Assembly: GCF_004522105.1 (NCBI RefSeq) | Contig: NZ_SPUJ01000004.1 | Span: 1 to 64,000 of the forward strand | Length of the DNA stretch: 64,000 nt | From: Nocardioides sp. 1609 | GTDB lineage: Bacteria > Actinomycetota > Actinomycetes > Propionibacteriales > Nocardioidaceae | Direction: 5' to 3' | In this document: piece by piece, positions 43,953 through 52,723 of the stretch | Layout: every line of letters begins with the position of its first letter | Position numbering within the stretch: position 1 is the stretch's first letter | Notes under the pieces: model-generated | What the model saw: only the letters and a program-made list of their open reading frames with translations | Database searches by the model: none | What the model was told of the DNA's origin: nothing | Program-made: the position numbers and the translations under genes

Positions 43953-44702
43953 TCAGTCGTCCTGCTCGGGCAGGTACGGCGTCCGGCCGGCCAGCCGCGC
44001 GACGATGACCCCGGTCGTGGTCATCGCCAGGCCGAGCCCGGCGAGGACGACGAGCTGGAACTGCGCCGCCTCGACGGGGTCGGCGCCTCCGAAGAGCGCG
44101 CCCACGAAGGCCCCGGGCAGCGTGACCAGGCCGGTCGACTTGGTCTGGTCGAGGTTGGGCAGCAGGGCTTCGCGGACGGCGGTGCGCCCGATCTCGTCGT
44201 GCGCCTGGCTGGGACTCGCGCCGAGCGCGAACCAGGCCTCGACCTCGTCGCGTCGCTGCCGGGTGTCGTGGAGGAAGTGCCGCCCGGTGAGCGTCGCGGC
44301 GCTCATGGTGTTGCCGATGACGATGCCGGCGACCGCGACGACGTAGCGGGCCTCGAGGTCGACCAGGTGCAGCGCCAGCACCAGCGCGAGGGTGACCGCC
44401 GACCCGACGACGACGCCGAGCACCGCGACCCGGCGTCCGTGCCGGAGTCCCTTCAGGCGACCGGCGGCGGTGAGCGAGGCGGTGGAGACCATGAGGACCA
44501 GGAACGCCGCGACCGTCGCCGGTGCGGCCAGCACCCCGCTCAGGATGAGCGCGATCGCGCTCAGCTGGACCGTGGCGCGCACCAGCGCCCACAGCGGGAA
44601 CCAGCCCAGGTCGAGACGGGCCCACCGGCCCAGGGCCAGCGTGGAGCAGCACAGCACCAGCAGGCCGAGCCCGAAGAGCGCGTGGTCCCCGACGGTGCTC
44701 AC
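43953..44702 (-). CDS. FetB-like (UPF0014) ABC permease
   Basis: A protein of about 249 residues with seven predicted helices and the FetB/YbbM signatures: VRATVQLSAIALILSGVL, the TMSAATLTG segment near mid-protein, DEVEAWFALGASPSQAHDEIGRTAVREALLPNLDQTKSTGLVTLPGAFVGALFGGADPVEAAQFQLVVL (in part). FetAB is a putative iron exporter in E. coli; the partner ATPase FetA is not adjacent here. GTG 44702 is used; GTG 44732 is an alternative, and neither has a good ribosome binding site. Confidence 0.85.
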   Translation of the reverse strand: MSTVGDHALFGLGLLVLCCSTLALGRWARLDLGWFPLWALVRATVQLSAIALILSGVLAAPATVAAFLVLMVSTASLTAAGRLKGLRHGRRVAVLGVVVGSAVTLALVLALHLVDLEARYVVAVAGIVIGNTMSAATLTGRHFLHDTRQRRDEVEAWFALGASPSQAHDEIGRTAVREALLPNLDQTKSTGLVTLPGAFVGALFGGADPVEAAQFQLVVLAGLGLAMTTTGVIVARLAGRTPYLPEQDD

Positions 44703-44744
44703 CGTCGTCAACCTAGACCCGGGGGCGACCACCGACGAACGGAT

Positions 44745-44788
44745 CCGCAGTTGCGGACGATTAGTTCCTGCGATGCCGCAGGTGCGGC
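44745..44788. promoter_or_regulatory. two CCGCA-N2-TGCGG palindromes, putative regulator sites
   Basis: CCGCAGTTGCGG (44745-44756) and GCCGCAGGTGCGGC (44775-44788) share the core CCGCA-N2-TGCGG; their centres are 31 bp apart, about three helical turns. They lie just upstream of the HTH-TOBE gene, so they are good candidates for its own binding sites. Confidence 0.6.
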
Positions 44789-44800
44789 TACGATCGCGGC

Positions 44801-45196
44801 ATGACTACGTACCGCGTCTCCGAGGCCGCCGGACTGCTCGGTGTCAGCGACGACACCCTGCGCCGCTGGATCGACGCCGGCCGGGTCGACGCCGACACGG
44901 CCACGGGCCGCGCCCAGATCGCCGGGGCCGACCTGGCGGCACTGGCCGTCTCGCTGGCCGACGACCCCGACCGCGAGAGCACCCGTGCCGCACACGTCAG
45001 CGCACGCAACCGGCTCGCCGGCATCGTCGTCGCGGTCAAGAAGGACGTCGTGATGGCACAGGTCGACATGGTCTGCGGCCCCTACCGCCTGGTCTCGTTG
45101 ATGAGCGCCGAGGCCGCCGACGAGCTCGGGCTCGAGCCGGGCTCCCGGGTCGTCGCGTCGGTGAAGTCCACCAACGTCGTCGTCGAGACCCCCTGA
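44801..45196 (+). CDS. HTH-TOBE molybdate-responsive regulator (ModE-like, compact)
   Basis: A 131-residue protein with an N-terminal excisionase/MerR-type HTH (residues about 3-35: YRVSEAAGLLGVSDDTLRRWIDAGR in part) and a C-terminal TOBE domain at about 68-131 (SARNRLAGIVVAVKKDVVMAQVDM ... LVSLMSAEAADELGLEPGSRVVASVKSTNVVVE in part). TOBE/Mop domains bind molybdate or tungstate. It lies immediately before modABC and probably controls that operon in response to molybdate. Two palindromes precede it. Confidence 0.88.
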   Translation: MTTYRVSEAAGLLGVSDDTLRRWIDAGRVDADTATGRAQIAGADLAALAVSLADDPDRESTRAAHVSARNRLAGIVVAVKKDVVMAQVDMVCGPYRLVSLMSAEAADELGLEPGSRVVASVKSTNVVVETP

Positions 45197-45233
45197 CCCA
45201 CCTCGCCGCCGTCCTGTCCGAGAGGCACCACCC

Positions 45234-45986
45234 ATGCGCCGTACCGCTCTGCTCGCCGCCGCGATCCTGCTGGCCCCCGCCCTGACGGCGTGCGGTGCGG
45301 ACGACGAGGACACGACCCTCCACGTCTACGCGGCCGCCTCGCTCACGTCGACGTTCGAGCAGGTGGCGGCGGTGTTCGAGGAGGAGCACGACGGCGTCGA
45401 CGTCGAGCTCAGCTTCGCGGGCTCCTCCGACCTCGTGAGCTCGATCCGCGAGGGCGCGGACGCCGACGTCCTCGCCTCCGCCGACCTCGCCACCATGGAC
45501 GAGATCACCGCCGACGGCCTCGAGGCCGGGGACCCCGTCGACTTCGCCACCAACACGCTCCAGATCGTCGTCCCGCCGGGCAACCCGGCCGGCATCACGG
45601 GCTTCGCCGACCTCGCGGGCACCGACGTCAAGCTCGTCATCTGCGCGCCCGAGGTGCCGTGCGGCGCCGCGACCCGGAAGATCTCCGAGAACACCGGGGT
45701 GACCCTGAGCCCGGTCAGCCAGGAGCAGTCGGTCGCCGACGTCCTCGGCAAGGTGACCTCCGGAGAAGCCGACGCTGGCCTCGTCTACGTGACCGACGTG
45801 ATCGCGGCCGGCGACGAGGTCGAGGGCATCGAGCTCCCCGAGGCCGCCGACGTCGTCAACACCTACCCGATCGTCGCGCTCGCCGACAGCGGTCAGGACG
45901 ACCTGGCGCAGGAGTTCGTCGACCTGGTGCTGGGGGCGTCCGGCCAGGAGATCCTCGCGGGCGCCGGCTTCGCGCCGGCCCCGTGA
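45234..45986 (+). CDS. modA: molybdate ABC transporter substrate-binding lipoprotein
   Basis: A 250-residue lipoprotein with a lipobox LTAC (acylated Cys about residue 20) after a short signal. The mature domain has [51 protein letters not shown] (in part), [23 protein letters not shown] and [17 protein letters not shown], all typical of ModA with its oxyanion-binding Ser residues. It captures molybdate outside the membrane for ModBC. Confidence 0.94.
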   Translation: MRRTALLAAAILLAPALTACGADDEDTTLHVYAAASLTSTFEQVAAVFEEEHDGVDVELSFAGSSDLVSSIREGADADVLASADLATMDEITADGLEAGDPVDFATNTLQIVVPPGNPAGITGFADLAGTDVKLVICAPEVPCGAATRKISENTGVTLSPVSQEQSVADVLGKVTSGEADAGLVYVTDVIAAGDEVEGIELPEAADVVNTYPIVALADSGQDDLAQEFVDLVLGASGQEILAGAGFAPAP

Positions 45987-46026
45987 GGTCCCGGTGGTGT
46001 CGGGCCGACGCTCCCGTGAGCCTCGC

Positions 46027-46821
46027 GTGACCACCCGGGCCCGGACCACCGGGCTACCCGGCTGGATCTTCGTCCCGGCCACCCTGGGTGCGGTGTTCGT
46101 GCTGCTCCCCCTGGTCGCCATCATCGCCCGGGTCGACTGGGCGAACTTCGTCCCGCTCATCACCTCGGAGTCGTCACGGGCTGCCCTCTGGCTCAGCCTG
46201 CGCACGTCGACGGTGAGCACCGTGCTGTGCGTGCTGCTCGGCGTGCCGATGGCCGTCGTCCTGGCGCGCACCGAGTTCCGCGGCCAGGGTGTGCTGCGCT
46301 CGCTGGTGCTGCTCCCACTCGTCCTGCCGCCGGTCGTGGGTGGGCTGGCCCTGCTGTACACCTTTGGTCGCCGGGGACTGCTCGGCGAGACGTTCAGCGC
46401 GTGGGGGATCGAGATCGCGTTCTCCGCGGCCGCGGTCGTGATGGCGCAGACCTTCGTGTCGATGCCGTTCCTGGTGGTGAGCCTCGAGGGCGCGCTGCGG
46501 ACGGCGGGCGAGCGGTACGAGGTCGTCGCCGCCACCCTCGGGGCCGGCCCGACCACCGTCTTCCGGCGGGTCACGCTGCCGCTGGTGCTGCCCGGGCTGC
46601 TGTCCGGCGCGGTGCTCGCCTTCGCCCGGGCCCTCGGCGAGTTCGGCGCCACCGTCACCTTCGCCGGCAGCCTCCAGGGGACCACCCAGACCCTGCCGTC
46701 GCTGATCTACCAGCAGCGGGTGACCGACCCGGACGCCGCCGTCGCCCTCGCGCTCGTGCTCGTCGTGGTCGCCGTCGTGGTGATCGGGTTCGCCCGCCAG
46801 GGACGGGGGAGCACCCGGTGA
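46027..46821 (+). CDS. modB: molybdate ABC transporter permease
   Basis: A protein of about 264 residues with five to six membrane helices. It contains the binding-protein-dependent permease motif [61 protein letters not shown] (in part; EAAxxxGA-type loop that contacts ModC). GTG 46027 is used; an in-frame start at 45994 would add 11 Arg-rich residues. The stop overlaps the modC start (GTGA). Confidence 0.93.
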   Translation: MTTRARTTGLPGWIFVPATLGAVFVLLPLVAIIARVDWANFVPLITSESSRAALWLSLRTSTVSTVLCVLLGVPMAVVLARTEFRGQGVLRSLVLLPLVLPPVVGGLALLYTFGRRGLLGETFSAWGIEIAFSAAAVVMAQTFVSMPFLVVSLEGALRTAGERYEVVAATLGAGPTTVFRRVTLPLVLPGLLSGAVLAFARALGEFGATVTFAGSLQGTTQTLPSLIYQQRVTDPDAAVALALVLVVVAVVVIGFARQGRGSTR

Positions 46822-47873
46822 GCCTCGAGGTGTCGGCCCGGGTCGTCGAGCGCGGCGTCGACCTGTCCTTCTCGGTCGGGACGGGCGAGACCGTGGCGAT
46901 CCTCGGTCCCAACGGCGCCGGCAAGTCGACGGTGCTCTCGGTCCTCGCCGGGCTGCTGCGCCCCGACGAGGGACGGGTCGTGCTCGACGGACGACCCCTC
47001 ACCGAGGTCGGGGGCGGCCGCGCCGCGGTCGACGTCCCACCGCACCGCCGGGGAATCGCGCTGCTCGCCCAGGACCCGCTCCTCTTCCCGCACCTGAGCG
47101 CTCTCGACAACGTGGCCTTCGGCCCGCGGAGCGGCGGCGCTTCACGCAGCGAGTCCCGCGAACAGGCGTCCGGCTGGCTGGAGCGGGTGGCGGTCGGTCA
47201 CCTCGGCGACCGCCGTCCGAGCCGGTTGTCGGGCGGCCAGGCCCAACGGGTCGCAGTCGCCAGGGCCCTCGCCGCCCGCCCGGACCTCCTGCTGCTCGAC
47301 GAGCCGATGGCGGCGCTCGACGTCGACGTCCGGCCCGCCCTGCGGCACACCCTGCGCGAGGTGCTGGCCGAGCGGACCACCGTCGTGGTCACCCACGACG
47401 TCCTCGACGCCCTCCTTCTCGCCGACCGGGTCGTGGTCGTCGAGGACGGCACGGTGGTCGAGGACGGGGCCAGCGCCGACGTGCTCGCCCGCCCGCGCAG
47501 CGCCTTCGCGGCCCGGCTCGCCGGCCTCAACCTGCTGGCCGGCCGCTGGGACGACGGCGCCGTGCGCCTCGGCGCCGGCGCGGTCGTGCAGGGCCGCGTC
47601 GTCGGGCCGGCCCCGGCGCCGGGCGACTCCGTGCTCGCGGTGTTCCGGCCCACCGCCGTGTCCATCTACCGCGAGCCGCCGCACGGCAGCCCGCGCAACG
47701 TGCTGGACACGACCGTGACCCACGTCGAGCCGCGCGGCGACCTGATCCGGATCCGCTCCGACCTGATCAGTGCGGACGTCACCGCGCAGGCGGCCGCCGA
47801 GCTGGCGCTCGTCCCGGGCGACCGCGTCGTGCTCAGCGTCAAGGCGACCGAGGTCTCGGTCTACCTGCACTGA
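46818..47873 (+). CDS. modC: molybdate ABC transporter ATP-binding protein
   Basis: A 351-residue ATPase that powers molybdate import. Walker A is GPNGAGKST, the Q-loop is [10 protein letters not shown], the ABC signature is [15 protein letters not shown], Walker B is [12 protein letters not shown], and the H-loop is VVTHD. The C-terminal about 70 residues form a TOBE/Mop domain ([36 protein letters not shown]), as in ModC. Translation is coupled to modB by a 4-base overlap. Confidence 0.95.
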   Translation: MSLEVSARVVERGVDLSFSVGTGETVAILGPNGAGKSTVLSVLAGLLRPDEGRVVLDGRPLTEVGGGRAAVDVPPHRRGIALLAQDPLLFPHLSALDNVAFGPRSGGASRSESREQASGWLERVAVGHLGDRRPSRLSGGQAQRVAVARALAARPDLLLLDEPMAALDVDVRPALRHTLREVLAERTTVVVTHDVLDALLLADRVVVVEDGTVVEDGASADVLARPRSAFAARLAGLNLLAGRWDDGAVRLGAGAVVQGRVVGPAPAPGDSVLAVFRPTAVSIYREPPHGSPRNVLDTTVTHVEPRGDLIRIRSDLISADVTAQAAAELALVPGDRVVLSVKATEVSVYLH

Positions 47874-47876
47874 CGC

Positions 47877-48000
47877 GACGTCGTGGATCCCGGTCGTGAC
47901 GACGCGGATCCCGAACGTGGCGTCGCGGATCCGAGCGTGGCGACGCGGATCCCGAACGCGGCGATGCGGATCCCTCACGACGCGGGTCCCGCTCGACGCG
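47877..48000. repeat. degenerate 20-21-bp tandem repeats (about six copies)
   Basis: Units of the type CGACGCGGATCCCGAACGTG, imperfect, directly after the modC stop. Shared GGATCC and TCACGACG elements suggest a common origin with the 17-bp array at 43796-43945. Confidence 0.6.
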
Positions 48001-48071
48001 AGCCGGACCCACCACGAGCCCGCGTCCGCACGTCGCGGTGACGATGTGGCCTCCCGTGTCACAGTGACACC

Positions 48072-49085
48072 GTGACGACGCAGCCGGCCCGCCAACGGGC
48101 GACTCTGACCGGAATCAGCTCCCGCGCGTGGGAGCACCCGGCCGACCGCGGCGCGCTCGTGGCGCTGCGCCGGCTCAAGGGCTTCGACACCGTCCTCAAG
48201 GCGGTCTCCGGGCTGGTCAACGAGCGCACGACCCGGCTCCTGCTGCTCGGCACCGCGGTGCGCGTCGACGAGCGCCAGTTCCCCGCGCTGCACTACCTGC
48301 TGCGCGACGCGGCGCGGGTCCTCGACGTCGAGGGTCCGCTCCCGGAGATGTACGTGCAGGCGAACCCGACCCTGAACGCCGTCACCATCGGCCTCGACAA
48401 GCCCGTGATCGTGCTCAACTCCGCGCTGGTCGACCTGCTCGAGGAGGACGAGCTGCGCTTCGTCGTCGGCCACGAGCTCGGCCACGCCCTCAGCGGTCAC
48501 GCCGTCTACCGCACGCTGCTGCTGCGGCTGATCAACCTGACCGGCGTCCTCGGGTCCGTCCCGCTCGGCGGTCTCGGCCTGCGCGCGATCGTCGCCGCGC
48601 TCTACGAGTGGGCACGCAAGTCGGAGCTCTCGGCCGACCGCGCCGGGCTGCTCGCCACCCAGGACCCCGCCGCCGCGATCCGCGCCCACATGCAGCTGGC
48701 CAGCGGCGGACTGATGGGCGACCTCGACCTGTCCACCTTCATGGCGCAGGGTCAGGAGTACCTCGACGCCGGCGACCTGCGCGACTCGGTGCTCAAGCTG
48801 ATGCTCGTCGAGAAGACGACGCACCCGTTCGCCGTCGTCCGCGCCGCCGAGCTGCGCGGCTGGGTCGACTCCGGTGCCTACGCCGGCATCCTCGGCGGCG
48901 ACTACCCGCGCCGCGACGACGACGCCGGCGCCAAGGTCAGCGACGCCGCCAAGGACGCCGCCACCTCCTACTCCGCCGCGTTCGAGTCCTCGCAGGACGC
49001 GCTCGGCAAGCTCGTCCACGACCTCGCGGGCGCCGCCGGCAGCATGAAGCTCTGGCTCGACGAGCGGTTGCGCCGCGGCGAGTAG
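48072..49085 (+). CDS. M48-family zinc metallopeptidase
   Basis: A 337-residue peptidase. The HEXXH zinc motif is VVGHELGHALSGH (residues 131-143), and the third ligand is in KSELSADRAGL. A hydrophobic stretch (LLLRLINLTGVLGSVPLGGLGL) suggests membrane association, but no N-terminal signal or four-helix CAAX-prenyl protease topology is seen, so this is a shorter M48 member of uncertain substrate. GTG 48072 is the start. Convergent with the next gene. Confidence 0.9.
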   Translation: MTTQPARQRATLTGISSRAWEHPADRGALVALRRLKGFDTVLKAVSGLVNERTTRLLLLGTAVRVDERQFPALHYLLRDAARVLDVEGPLPEMYVQANPTLNAVTIGLDKPVIVLNSALVDLLEEDELRFVVGHELGHALSGHAVYRTLLLRLINLTGVLGSVPLGGLGLRAIVAALYEWARKSELSADRAGLLATQDPAAAIRAHMQLASGGLMGDLDLSTFMAQGQEYLDAGDLRDSVLKLMLVEKTTHPFAVVRAAELRGWVDSGAYAGILGGDYPRRDDDAGAKVSDAAKDAATSYSAAFESSQDALGKLVHDLAGAAGSMKLWLDERLRRGE

Positions 49086-49091
49086 CAGTCG

Positions 49092-49865
49092 CTACTCCGG
49101 CGCCGGCTGCCACCACTTGCGCTGCGGGCCGACGTTCCAGAGCGACGGCACGTCGGCGACGAGGTAGCAGGACCCGGCGACGACGTTGCCGGGGAGCGGC
49201 GGCACCGGGTGGTCCGAGGCGGCGAGGCAGACCGTCGCCTCGAACCCGACGGTCCGGACCCGCACCGTGTGGAACTCCTGCCCCGACACGCTGTGGCGGT
49301 GGCTCAGGCTGTGCACGATCGTGCCGGCCAGGAAGCCGGTCGGCTCGGCGTCCGGGCCCTCGTGGACCAGGCCGTAGGAGACGAACGACTCCGCCGACCA
49401 GCGTGAGGCGCCCGGCTCGTCGCTGATCCGGCTCGCGTCGGAGGCCGCGAACGCCGCCTCGTCGGCGTGCACGGTCATCTCGACGCCGAGCGCCACGACG
49501 GAGGCGTCCAACCGGGTGGGCCCGTCGGCGGCCGCGACCTGGCGGTGCTGCTCCAGGTCGACGAGGAGCCGGGTGACCGTGCGGCCGTCGTCGTCGAGGA
49601 CGGCGGCGCGGGTCAGTCCGGACTCGGTCACGCTCACCTCGCCGAGGAGCGCGCCGGGTTCGGCGGCGTACGACGGCACCAGGTCGAGCGGGACGCCGTC
49701 GCGACGGCTGATCACGACGCGGGCCCCGGTCGGGTCGGGGTAGCTGACGGTGACGACCTCGTCGTCGGTGCGCCCGACGACCTCGGCGGGCAACGCCTCG
49801 AGCAGGGTGCCGAGGGCGTCGAGGTCGGCGACGTCGAGCCCGATGCAGGCGAGGGTGGAGGCCAT
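49092..49865 (-). CDS. hypothetical protein, 257 residues
   Basis: I do not recognise a family. It is a beta-rich cytoplasmic protein; MASTLACIGLDVADLDALGTLLEAL at the start resembles the opening of glyoxalase/VOC-like folds, and the second half (FLAGTIVHSLSHRHSVSGQEFHTVRVRTVGFEATVCL in part) is conserved-looking. No catalytic motif is evident. Its 5' end lies 59 bp from the divergent amidohydrolase. Confidence 0.7.
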   Translation of the reverse strand: MASTLACIGLDVADLDALGTLLEALPAEVVGRTDDEVVTVSYPDPTGARVVISRRDGVPLDLVPSYAAEPGALLGEVSVTESGLTRAAVLDDDGRTVTRLLVDLEQHRQVAAADGPTRLDASVVALGVEMTVHADEAAFAASDASRISDEPGASRWSAESFVSYGLVHEGPDAEPTGFLAGTIVHSLSHRHSVSGQEFHTVRVRTVGFEATVCLAASDHPVPPLPGNVVAGSCYLVADVPSLWNVGPQRKWWQPAPE

Positions 49866-49887
49866 GGGTCCACCGTACGGCGCGCCT

Positions 49888-49917
49888 TTAAGTCTAGTTT
49901 CTGAATAGAGTTATAGT
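49888..49917 (+). promoter_or_regulatory. probable leaderless promoter of the amidohydrolase operon
   Basis: An AT-rich island in GC-rich DNA with a -10 box TATAGT at 49912-49917 and a weak -35 TTAAGT at 49888-49893 (18-bp spacer). The ATG at 49925 is 7 bp beyond the -10, so a leaderless transcript is likely. An inverted TCTA...TAGA element lies between them. Confidence 0.5.
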
Positions 49918-49924
49918 CGCCCGC

Positions 49925-50839
49925 ATGACCCGCGTCGACTGCCACCAGCACGTGTGGCCCGACGCGCTGGTCGCCGGGCTCCGCCGGCGCTCGCGGCCGC
50001 CGTACCTCGACGGCGACGTGCTGCACCTCGCGGGCGAGCCGCCCCACGTCGTCGACCCAGCCGTGCTCACGCCGTCGGTGCGCGACGACGTCGACCTGGC
50101 GCTGGTGTCGCTGTCGAGCCCGCTCGGCATCGAGACCCTGCCCCCCGACGAGGCGACCCCGCTGCTCGACGCCTGGCACGGCCTGGCCGCCGACCTCGGC
50201 GACAGCCACGGGCTCTGGGCCGCGGTCAACCTCGTGGAGCCCGACCTCGAGGGCCTGCGCACCACGCTCGAGACGGCCAACGTCCACGGCCTCCAGGTCC
50301 CGGCCACCGCGCTGCTCGACCCCGTCGGGCTCGAGCGGCTCGCGCCCGTCCTCGCGGTCGTCGAGGACGCCGACCTGCCCGTCCTGGTGCACCCGGGGCC
50401 GGCCCCCGCCCCGCCAGGACCGGCGGGGTCGACCCGCGCGGCCGACGTCCCCGGCTGGTGGCCCGCCCTCACGTCGTACCCCGCCCAGCAGGCGAGCGCC
50501 TGGTTCGCCTGGCACCTCGCCGGCCGCGCGCTCCTGCCCGACCTGCGGATCGCCTTCGTCGCGCTCGCCGGCCTCGCGCCGCTGCACCACGAGCGGCTGG
50601 TCGCTCGCGGCGGCACGTTCGGGTCGGTCGACCGGCACGTCTACTACGAGACCTCGTCGTACGGCCCGCGGGCGATCGACGCGATGGTCCGCGTCGTCGG
50701 CGTCGACCCGGTCGTGCACGGCTCCGACCTCCCGTACGCCGTCCCGTCCAGCACGACCGGCCCCGGCATGGGCGAGGCCCTCTCGCACGCGCTCCTGACC
50801 GCCAACCCGCACCACCTGATGAACGGAGGCCTCCGATGA
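49925..50839 (+). CDS. amidohydrolase-superfamily TIM-barrel hydrolase
   Basis: A 304-residue member of the amidohydrolase_2 (ACMSD-like) group. The metal-binding DCHQHVWP (H7, H9) opens the protein; LVHPGPAPAPPG supplies a further His and VHGSDLPYAVPSS the catalytic Asp near the end. Members are zinc- or Mn-dependent hydrolases or decarboxylases. Its stop overlaps the start of the cysteine-dioxygenase-like gene (ATGA), indicating a shared operon. Confidence 0.85.
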   Translation: MTRVDCHQHVWPDALVAGLRRRSRPPYLDGDVLHLAGEPPHVVDPAVLTPSVRDDVDLALVSLSSPLGIETLPPDEATPLLDAWHGLAADLGDSHGLWAAVNLVEPDLEGLRTTLETANVHGLQVPATALLDPVGLERLAPVLAVVEDADLPVLVHPGPAPAPPGPAGSTRAADVPGWWPALTSYPAQQASAWFAWHLAGRALLPDLRIAFVALAGLAPLHHERLVARGGTFGSVDRHVYYETSSYGPRAIDAMVRVVGVDPVVHGSDLPYAVPSSTTGPGMGEALSHALLTANPHHLMNGGLR

Positions 50840-51384
50840 CGATCGCCCCTTCCCCGGCGACCAGCACCACCAGCACCAGCGTGCTGGGCGCCGACCAGCT
50901 GCCCGCCCTGCCCGGCCGGGTCCTGGACGAGGACGAGCTGCGCGCGTGGGTGCGCGAGGTCGCCGCGCGGCCCGAGCTCTGGGAGCAGCACGTGCGCCAC
51001 GACGCAGGGGGACGCCACTACGTCTCGCTCTACCGCGACGCCGACATCGACGTCTGGCTGCTCTGCTGGAACCTCGTCGACGACACCGGCTGGCACGACC
51101 ACGACACCTCCGCCGGGGCGGTCGCCGTGACCCGCGGCGCCGTCAGCGAGAGTCGCCCCCGCCTCGGCGGCACCCCCACGACCCGCACCGTGCGCGCCGG
51201 CCGCGCGTTCGGCTTCGGCCCCGACCACATCCACCGGATGGGTGGCGCGGTCGACGGCTCGGTCTCGATCCACGCCTACTCGCCGCCGCTGTGGCGGATG
51301 GGCCAGTACTCGATCTCCCCGTCCGGCGTGATGAAGCGGTTCTCGGTGTCCTACGCCGACGAGCTGCGCCCGCTCGACGGCTGA
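50836..51384 (+). CDS. cysteine dioxygenase-like cupin protein
   Basis: A 182-residue cupin. The iron ligands H87 and H89 (TGWHDHDTS) and H131/H133 (DHIHRM) match the bacterial cysteine dioxygenase-type cupin, and the YSPPLWRMGQYSI segment with SPSGVMKRFSVSYADELRP is also typical. It probably oxidises cysteine or another small thiol to a sulfinate using O2 and Fe(II). GGAGGC lies 5-10 bp upstream; the start overlaps the amidohydrolase stop. The rhodanese-like gene follows after 7 bp. Confidence 0.88.
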   Translation: MTIAPSPATSTTSTSVLGADQLPALPGRVLDEDELRAWVREVAARPELWEQHVRHDAGGRHYVSLYRDADIDVWLLCWNLVDDTGWHDHDTSAGAVAVTRGAVSESRPRLGGTPTTRTVRAGRAFGFGPDHIHRMGGAVDGSVSIHAYSPPLWRMGQYSISPSGVMKRFSVSYADELRPLDG

Positions 51385-51391
51385 GGCGGCC

Positions 51392-52717
51392 GTGCCCACC
51401 GCCACGGCCCCGTCCGCCACCCCTGCCGGCACCCGGGTCGGCACCCGAGTCGGCACCCGGGTCGGCACCGTCAGCCCGGCCGGGCTGCGCCGCCTCCTCG
51501 ACGGCGACGGCGAGGTCGCCGTCCTCGACGTCCGCGACCCCGTCGCGCGCGCGTCCGGCCACCTGGTCCGCAGCGCGTCCGCCCCGCTGCACGACCTCGA
51601 ACGCCGGGCGCGGGTGCTGGTCCCGCACCTCGACACCGTCGTCGTCGTGGCCTCCGAGCCTGCGCTCGACGAGCACGGCGCCGCGATCCTCGACGGACTC
51701 GGCTACGAGCGGGTACTCGTGCTCGACGGCGGGCTCGACGCCTGGCGCGCCGCCGGTGGGCGCACGTACGCCGGCACGCACGTGCGGAGCACGGCGCTGG
51801 GGGAGTGGGTCGCGGCGACCTCCGACCCCGACACCCACACCGACACCGACACCGGCACCGACGGCGCCCGGGCCCGGGCCCGGCGGAGGCTCGAGGACGC
51901 AGCCGTCGACCTGGTCGACGCCGCCGGGACGGCCCGTCTGGTCGCCGACCCGACGCGGACGACGTACGTGATCGACGTGCGCAGCCCCGAGGAGCACGCC
52001 GCCGGGCACGTGCCCGGCAGCCTCCACGTCCCGGGCGGCCGGCTGGTGCGGGCCGTCGAGGATCACCTCGCCGTGCAGCGCGCGCACGTCGTCCTGGTCG
52101 ACGACGAGGACCTGGTGCGCAGCGCCGGCGCGGTCGCGTGGCTGCGCTACCTGCACGACGGACCGGTGCACGTGCACGTGCACGACGGCGCGGCCGCGCC
52201 GGTCCCGGTCCCGGTCCCCGACGTGCCGGTCGTCGACGCGGTCACCGGCCACGAGCTCGCCGCGCTGCTGCGCGCGCGGGTGGTCTCGGTCGTCGACCTG
52301 CGCTCCTCCGAGGCCTACGCCGCCGGCCACGTCGGCGGCTCGGTGCACGCCCGCCGGGAGCACCTGCCGGCCCTCCTGCCCGGGCTGAGCAGCCCGGTGG
52401 TGCTGGTCGGCGACGACGGCCTGGTGCCCGACTTCATCGCCGCCGAGGCCGACCGGCTCCTCGGCGGGCTGGGCGACGTCCACGTCCTCGAGGGCGGCAT
52501 CGACGCCTTCCCCGGCAACCTCACCACCGCCGACCCGTCGTACGCCGGCCCGGTGGTCGACCGCGCCGGCCCGCCGCCGTCCGGTCCGGAGAGCGACGCG
52601 TGGCACCGGGCCCACGCCGCCTGGGTCTCCGGCCTGCCGGCGGCCGCCGCCGGCGACCCCGACCTCGACTTCGAGGCGATCTCGCTCCGTCCACCGGGTC
52701 GGGCGCGGGCCGGCTGA
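51392..52717 (+). CDS. triple rhodanese-domain protein without cysteine
   Basis: A 441-residue protein with three rhodanese-like domains: about residues 25-130 (VAVLDVRDPVARASGHLVRSA), 185-285 (TYVIDVRSPEEHAAGHVPGSLHVPGG, in part) and 290-390 (VVSVVDLRSSEAYAAGHVGGSVHARREHLP, in part). The catalytic Cys of rhodaneses would lie in the loop after strand 4 (CxxGxxR); here these loops read VVASEPALDEHG, LVDDEDLVRSAGA and VGDDGLVPDF, and the protein appears to contain no cysteine at all, so sulfur transfer is not expected. The N-terminus has a tandem GTRVGTRVGTRVGT repeat. It is the third gene of the amidohydrolase / cysteine dioxygenase-like operon, where a regulatory or binding role in sulfur metabolism is plausible. 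Confidence 0.85.
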   Translation: MPTATAPSATPAGTRVGTRVGTRVGTVSPAGLRRLLDGDGEVAVLDVRDPVARASGHLVRSASAPLHDLERRARVLVPHLDTVVVVASEPALDEHGAAILDGLGYERVLVLDGGLDAWRAAGGRTYAGTHVRSTALGEWVAATSDPDTHTDTDTGTDGARARARRRLEDAAVDLVDAAGTARLVADPTRTTYVIDVRSPEEHAAGHVPGSLHVPGGRLVRAVEDHLAVQRAHVVLVDDEDLVRSAGAVAWLRYLHDGPVHVHVHDGAAAPVPVPVPDVPVVDAVTGHELAALLRARVVSVVDLRSSEAYAAGHVGGSVHARREHLPALLPGLSSPVVLVGDDGLVPDFIAAEADRLLGGLGDVHVLEGGIDAFPGNLTTADPSYAGPVVDRAGPPPSGPESDAWHRAHAAWVSGLPAAAAGDPDLDFEAISLRPPGRARAG

Positions 52718-52723
52718 CCTGCG

